Assembly: GCA_022376515.1 (NCBI GenBank)
Contig: WTXI01000004.1
Location: forward strand, 496,001 to 560,000
Origin: Lactifluus volemus
Lineage: Eukaryota; Basidiomycota; Agaricomycetes; Russulales; Russulaceae
Reading direction: 5' to 3'
DNA: 64,000 bases
In this document: one piece after another, positions 58,323-64,000 of the stretch
Position numbering within the stretch: position 1 is the first letter of the stretch
Layout: each line of letters starts with the position of its first letter
Notes under the pieces: generated by a model
Told to the model about the DNA's origin: nothing
The model's input: the letters and a program-made list of their open reading frames with translations, nothing else
The model's database searches: none
Position numbers and translations under genes: made by a program

Positions 58323-59080
58323 TTTCAGGGAGACGCGTGTATGTGATTGAAAAGTTCACGGGTGAGGCTCTCAGGGGCGCTGCCAATGAGTGATACTGAC
58401 GTCTATTTTCCACGCTTCGTCACGAGCCGCACTCCACACATTCCCACGGCCACGACCTATGCGTGCGTATCAAAAAACAGCGCGAACGGGGACGATTAAT
58501 GACCTGATCGCCCATAAACAGTTCAAGAACTGCCTACTGATACTCGGTGATGAACACCTACATAAAAAACTAAGCGCGCGTCACTGCTCAGCGCTGACGA
58601 GCGTCCCATGAAGATGCCTGCTACAGTAGATAGTCTTTTTTTGGTGTGTTGTTTCTTCTCCCAATAATGACCAACGAAGCATACGTGGGCCCGGGTATGA
58701 CTCACTGGCTCCAGGAGGATGGCACAGGCAGAGGCGGCGAAGTGAAAGAAGTTATGGACTCGGACATCGCGCCTGCACTATGTGCCAAGTGGTGCCGGGC
58801 TTGACAGATGAAATTCTCCTTGTATGCTCCTTGTATGCTATTCAAGTTCGGAGTTGCCGCAATTATTGACAGCCGTCTGCATTCAAGTATCGTCGAGAAG
58901 GACACGCATGGCCGGATGGCACGAGAAGAGAGATGGTATATTCGATGCCTTCACACCTACATGCGTAGTCACCAAAGGGAAACTATAGCTCCCAAACTAT
59001 GTCGTTGCTACAGTCCTTTCCACCACTCGCCCTTGCTGCGTCACGCCGCCACCGCAACGTCCCATCACGACCGCGCTTGT
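58323..59080. repeat. Unit 15 flank: diverged P block
   Basis: Contains gtgatactgacgtctattttcc.acgcttcgtcacgagccgcactccacacattcccacgg (as landmarks), the plus frame at 58456-58611 and a long-type P segment to about 58760. From 58760 to 59080 no repeat or gene is recognised with confidence. Confidence 0.5.
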
Positions 59081-59089
59081 GTGAAGGAA

Positions 59090-60283
59090 CGCTCTCACGC
59101 CCAATACGCGTGAACGGATGGGAGTTTAAACCGCCCCCTCCGAAGGTCCGCCTGCAAGTGAAGATCAACAACAGAGTCATCTGATGTCTTCTGCGGTTCG
59201 CATAAAATGGAAGAGAAGTGCAACAGTAAAGGAGCGCTAATTAAAAAGAAAGACATCAAGGACTCTGAGGGAAGGGGCGCTGATCCGACCAAAAAGGCAG
59301 TCGAAATATGCGCTTGGACCTTGGAACATAAACCAGTCTAGGTCAGGAAGTGTGAGTTGGGTCATGTTCGGGGTCTGGAGGAGCTGCCCTCAGGCTCAAC
59401 GGTATCAGAGTCGGGGAGAGGGAAATAAAAACATATGGACAGCATCTCCAGCTGAGGCATAAATGAAAGCCAGGTAAGTAAATAATTGGTGGTAAATAAG
59501 CAGGTTCTGGAATCTTATCGAGAATGAGAGTGACGAGACCCGGGGCAGTTGTCAGCAGAGGAGATCCGATGGGAGGGGAAACCGGCGCCCACAGTATGAG
59601 GCGGCGTAACTTGGGTGCTTGAAATGTTGTTGGTATTGAAAATACCTCTTCGGTCCGAGAGTCGACGTGTAACTGTTCCAGAATTGGGAATTCATCGTCC
59701 ATAGCCGGAATAAACTTTTTCAAATTTGAGTTTGACATTCGAAAGCAAACGTAGCGAACGCGATCACGATGTGAAGAGAGGGCAAGCAGTATGCCCGATT
59801 CGTCTTCTTCCGTTAACTCGCGATCGATGTTGTGATAACAGATGGTGAGAGGCAAGGGTGGTGAATGGGCGAGCATGTCCGCTATAGACATACCGTAGGT
59901 GTAGACCAGATTAAGGTTTAGCCGGGATGGTGATGCAAGAATAAGGTTCCGCCACAGTCGACAAACATGTGCCAGTTTGTACCACCAACGTTGACGGAAC
60001 CAATTAATCCACCGCCTGCCCTCTTCATCTTGATACTCTTCCGGATAGGCTAGTCGACAGAAATGAAATACGTTGAGGAGCACGTCATCATTGAGGGTAC
60101 GGATAGGTGAGCGTCCCAGCAATCTACTGGCGTTGAGCCCTATTACGTTGGTTCGCAAATTGATATACGGTTCAGGGACACGAACTGAAGACTTTACGCA
60201 CGATTTGATTTACCTCCGAGTCGACCGACTCGGAGCCTTCTAATGGGGGGAGGACAAAGTATGGTGGAACAGCAACCAGGCAT
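59090..60283 (-). pseudogene. F-box/LRR-like pseudogene, copy 16 (frameshift, C-terminus missing)
   Basis: Exon 1 is 60214-60283 (MPGCCSTILCPPPIRRLRVG; donor GTAAAT), and exon 2 starts at 60139. The F-box reads IRTLNDDVLLNVFHFCRLAY and WWYKLAHVCRLWRNLILASP. It differs more from the others than they do from each other (LNLNLVYTYGMSIADMLAHS). The frame shifts at EPAYLPP near 59490. Degraded remains of the middle region (ISAPLL, SLRVLDVFLF) extend to about 59190. The last third of the gene is not found. An old, truncated member. Confidence 0.78.
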
Positions 60284-61789
60284 TTCAGGGAGGTGAGTAA
60301 TAGCGTGGAAGAGTGAAGTTGATGGGCTTTATAGTCACCTCATGATCCTCATCCCAGTGGCAGTGTCTTCGGCATTATGGGCGCAAAGTTTAATCCAGAA
60401 TCGGACACCGGTATCCCATCGTATCCTTTTAGCCTGGTCGTGAGTCATACCCTTGTTTCCACACTTTCTCACACCCACCAACGCCATATGCACGCAAGTA
60501 TAGTGCATTTAGGCTGGGGTAGATAATATACAGAAACAGTTCAGTACTACTGCCCACAGACCGTGATGCCATTCGCCGACATCTAGACAACGCTCCAATC
60601 GCGCTCAGGTCCATGCATACAGCATCCGCAAGCATCTTACGCATGGGAAAGATGGTCATTCCGAGTCAGTCTTGGCGTTTGTTGTTTCGATATCCAGTTA
60701 AACACGGTCATGACTGACTAGGGAGATCGCATAGGCGGACGCTATGCAGCTTTCGCACTTCCCAATATTTGGCTCAGAAAAGCAAAAGTCATCGCGTCTG
60801 GAATGTCCGCGAGGTCGAGGAGGAAGTGGCTTTTTCGAATCCCATGATGGAGACCCCTCGCACTTGATTACGCGAGGCTTTCGCGTTATTGAGAGAGAGG
60901 ATGGGAGGTGCCAGTGAAGGTCCAAATGTATGCCAGTGTACAGGTCCTAATATATTCGATATGCATCCCCGCCTCCAGATCGATCAGATCAGTAGAATAC
61001 ACGAATAGGTATATCAGAGGGAGCTTTATCCCCGGGGACTCTTCGTATGCATGATGGACCCACCCTTCCCTACTAATCCCGGGAACGATTCTGCTAACCA
61101 CAATCTGCGACATATTTGACGGTGAAATTCCGTACAAATTGTGGCGGCCGCAACGCCGACTCGCCGAGATTGAGCTTGAGCTCACGTGCCAGATCGCTGC
61201 CGATCTCGTGACGTACGCGCCCTTTTTTTTTTTCTTTTCTCATTTGTTCCATCCTCCGTCGCGTCACTGTGACTCTCCTGTTGCAATTTCAATTTACAAT
61301 AAAGGGAAGAACATCAGCCCTGCTCGCGACATTCACGAGGTCATGCGTCACCTTCCTGTTAATCACTCTCATCCTTTTTTTTCGCCGCTGGGTGCTGATA
61401 AGTTATGTGACGCAGGTCCCAGTGAGAGAAAAAGGATAATGTCGGCGCCGCAACAGTATGGAGCCCGTAGTGGATGATGAAAGGTCCAGATCGGGACTGC
61501 AATCTGCAACTGGAACGCAAAATCCGCCACCAGCAACAGGGGAATACTGGTAGGAAAAGTATGCTATCGACATTCCTGGTGCGTCCGTCCCCCCCCCCCC
61601 CTTTTTTTTTTTTTCACTTCTCACCTCTACCCAGGTAACGTATATTCCACGAGAGAAGGGCCCTGGGATGATGTGGGATCGTCATAAGCACGGGAGCTGG
61701 TGTGAGTGATACAGATGGTTTACCCACCGTAGACGTACTGTGTTCAACGTATTAGGTCAGTACTTGCACTACTCACATATACATTCAAG
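60284..61789. other. Unit 16 flank and low-complexity spacer
   Basis: 60284 to about 61010 is a very diverged P/S region: tttaatccagaatcgg near 60390, and agtagaatacacgaataggtatat near 60984. A minus-strand stretch PNIGKCESCIASAYAI at about 60720-60770 has a relative at about 63500 (PNLRKCESCTASTCAI). 61130-61640 contains several T-runs and a C13T13 tract; no gene is recognised. 61640-61789 leads into the remains of copy 17 and resembles tail sequence (tgagtgatacagatgg). Confidence 0.45.
61589..61614. repeat. C13-T13 homopolymer tract
   Basis: Thirteen C followed by thirteen T. Other T-runs lie at 61223-61233 and near 61375. Length is likely to vary and is also a sequencing risk. Confidence 0.85.
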
Positions 61790-63186
61790 CTCACAGGATG
61801 GCTTGCTATTCTTCGTTCGTCGAGTAATTCCGTAAATGCATCCCGAGCATCATTTCTTCTGGAATATCCAACCTCCTCCAGATTAAGGAGCGGCTCCAGT
61901 GTTCGTCGCTCTCGGATTATAGAGAACGAGAAAGCATGTAAAGTGAAGTATCTTCACATTGCTAGAACAGTCTGCCACATCACGGTGGCTGAGCGTGACT
62001 CCATGACAGAGTGCACGGGGGCCGAGTTGTACTACAAATGTTACTTACCGGTCGACCTTGGGCTGGTCCAGGTCTCTGCACTCGATTCACAAGAGTAATG
62101 GGAGTTGAAACTTCCCTCTCCGAGATTGTGCCTGTAGATCAACACAAATGTCATTGAACCCGAGCTTGAAAGTGCTAAAATCTGAGTCATTGGAATTATT
62201 GCATGAACCACAAGAGGTACGGAATGGTACTAAAGGAGAGTGGCTAATACTAAAGAAAGACATGAAAAACGCTGAGGGAAGGGGCGCTGATCTGAGTAAT
62301 AAGATTCTTCAGATAACCAGATGAACCTTTGAATATAAACTGGCGTAGGTTAGTAAGTGTGACGTGAATCAAGTTTGGGATCTGCCCAGGTTCAACATCA
62401 CGGATTAAATAAGAGTTGACCAGCCTGAGAGTCTCCAGCTGAGGCACAAATGAAAGTAAGATAAGCAAATTATTTGGCGGGAGAAATTCCCAAAAATGGT
62501 AAAGAATGAGACAGCGTAGATTGGGCGCTTGAAATGTTATAGGTATAAAGTAAATGTTGTTGCTCACTGGCACATCGTCGATATATAACTGTTCCAGGAT
62601 TGGGAATTCACCGCCCATAGCCGTGATGACATTTTCCAGATCTGAGCCTAGTCTCCGACTTGATAAGCAAACGTGGCGCACGCGATCACGGTGCAAGAGG
62701 GCAAGCAGCATATCCGATTCATCCTCTGGCGTTGGTATTCGGCGCCGATAAATGTGGTTATAATAGATGGTGAGGGGTAGGGGTGGCAAATGTGCGAGCA
62801 TGTCCGCTACAGGCACACCGAAGGTGCAGACGAGTTGAAGTTTGAGCCAATATGGCGATGCAAGAATGAGGTTCCGCCAACGTCGACAAACATGTGCCAG
62901 GTTGTACCACCAGTGTCGATGGAACTGATTAGCCAATGGTATCCTCGGCTCGGCCATGAACTGGAATCCCTCGTTTTCATATTCTTCGAGTCCGTGAGCC
63001 AGTTGATAGACATGAAATATGTTGAGAAGTAGGTCATCGTTGAGGATATGGATACTAGTAGGTGAGCGTCTTCTATGTCTGTTGGACCCTATTCGCAAGT
63101 CGGTAAACAGATCAGGGGCACTGAAAGCCTTCGAACTCACAACTTACACGTTGGCGGAGCCTTCTGGAAAGGCACCAACCAAGCAT
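61790..63186 (-). pseudogene. F-box/LRR-like pseudogene, copy 17 (C-terminal half decayed)
   Basis: Exon 1 is 63141-63186 (MLGWCLSRRLRQRVS, phase 1 with donor GTGAGT). Exon 2 begins at 63088 and is open to 62250. The F-box reads IHILNDDLLLNIFHVYQLAH and WWYNLAHVCRRWRNLILASP. The middle has leucine-rich strands (APNLRCLILYHF, LTNLRQFIF, PSLSVFHVFL). The frame ends at 62250; below that, sequence related to the C-terminus is present but broken, including a piece reading EEVGYSRRNDARDAF near 61830-61880. It is also missing the segment around IGSPLLTTA found in other copies. It could still encode an F-box protein of about 295 residues. Confidence 0.75.
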
Positions 63187-64000
63187 TTTAAGAGGTAACG
63201 ACGTGAGTGTCATGCCAGTGGGTGCTGTACAACTTGAGTCAACCCCTATCCCACAACTTCCACACGTTTCCCAGTTTCCCACCGAGGTGACGTGGGAAAA
63301 ACAGGACTCCAACCGTGCTTCCGCATACAGCACTTGCAACCATCTTCAAGTTCACGTGAGAAAGTTGGACATTCTAACTCTCCTACTAGCGCACCAGTTT
63401 TTTTGGGGTGTTGTACTGCATTTTTTCTTCTCACTCCCTTTAATATTCAGCGATGTTAATGACTACCAGTGAAGTTTGGGAGGATCGCACAGGTTGACGC
63501 TGTGCAGCTTTCGCACTTCCTAAGATTTGGCCCCAAAAAAGCCTGAGGTCGCACCGACCACGTCACGGCCAGTCTTCCCATAGCTCTGTCCGCGCCTGAA
63601 TTAGGAATCTCCGAACCTGCGCAGGCACCCTCGCCCCAGCGTGGTCGTGAGCCACACTCTTTCCTCAATTTCGCATACCCATCCGTGTTCTTAGGCACGC
63701 GCGTACGTTCCAGACAGGACAAGCAAACACTCACCACCTACAAAGGATCCAAGCGCCACCTACAGATGCTCATTTGCAAACACGTAGACAAACCGCTGAC
63801 CACGCTCATGCTTGCAACGCTGACGAATATTCCACCCGTGTCGTCACATGCTACTAAGACCCAAACTGCGCGACCGAGCACACATAATCCTTCAGTTGTC
63901 GTAAACTCGACATGACCTACGTACAGTCAGTGAGCTCCAAAAACGCAAGTGAAGATAACATTGCGACATATCAAAGGTATTGGTTGTATCGTGCCGGTGA
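63187..64000. other. 5' flank of copy 17, window end
   Basis: A strongly diverged long-type P region. The minus frame 63456-63737 includes PNLRKCESCTASTCAI, related to unit 16. The plus frame 63685-63915 (RQDKQTLTTYKGSKRHLQML, ATLTNIPPV) is related to the RTGQVNT frame of units 2, 13 and 15. No confident gene is seen, and the window ends inside this region. Confidence 0.4.

Noticed and set aside
61139..61477. 112-codon plus frame near the homopolymer tracts
   Set aside because: It includes a poly-Phe stretch from a T-run, and no recognisable domain or sibling was found.
1..64000. CRISPR-like regular repeats
   Set aside because: The repeats are kilobase-sized gene units; no short repeat-spacer pattern occurs.
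63187..64000. Telomere-proximal location
   Set aside because: F-box arrays can be subtelomeric, but no TTAGGG-type repeats were seen at either window end.

Overview
The window looks like nuclear DNA of a mushroom-forming basidiomycete (Agaricomycetes; order not resolved). The reasons are short introns of about 53-66 nt with GTGAGT/GTAAGC donors, a large F-box-like family of the kind expanded in that class, and eukaryotic gene relics (mitochondrial elongation factor G, Fet3-type multicopper oxidase). Nothing bacterial, no rRNA, no tRNA and no CRISPR array was recognised.

The region is one tandem array of 17 copies of a single two-exon gene. Exon 1 is short (13-30 codons, usually starting MPGCC). 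A phase-1 intron of about 55-63 nt follows. Exon 2 (about 460-500 codons) carries an F-box (LNDDVLLNIFHLYRL...WWYKLAHVCRQWRN) and a leucine-rich C-terminal region. Sixteen copies are on the minus strand and one (copy 14) is on the plus strand. From copy 1 to copy 12 the start codons are spaced 3.6-4.3 kb apart; copy 13 fits too once a 2.2-kb insertion is removed. The repeat unit is therefore larger than the gene. Each unit holds, in rising coordinates, an upstream block (P), a short hairpin-containing block (S), a conserved companion block (C) of undeciphered function, a 3' tail of one of two types (A or B), and the next F-box gene. Copies 4, 5, 8 and 12 look intact. Copies 1 and 9 have only a 3'-terminal frameshift, and 10 has a frameshift in exon 1. 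Copy 11 has one nonsense codon, and 13 is split by a transposon. Copies 2, 3, 6, 7, 14, 15, 16 and 17 are pseudogenes.

Left to right: 1-44 kb holds closely related units 1-12, including two mosaic genes (8 and 9), a relic of mitochondrial EF-G (3.8-4.2 kb), a solo-LTR-like insertion (29.03-29.51 kb) and two adjacent units sharing a local inversion. From 46.8 to 50.7 kb, copy 13 is interrupted by a 2,196-bp element with perfect 16-bp terminal inverted repeats and a 7-bp target duplication; it carries pieces of host genes. From 52.3 to 54.4 kb is the inverted unit 14. From 55 to 64 kb are older, more diverged units 15-17.

Functionally, F-box proteins of this shape are expected to act as substrate receptors of SCF ubiquitin ligases, with the F-box binding Skp1 and the C-terminal region binding a target. 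That role is inferred from the family. What the sequence itself shows is an array in rapid birth, death and recombination.
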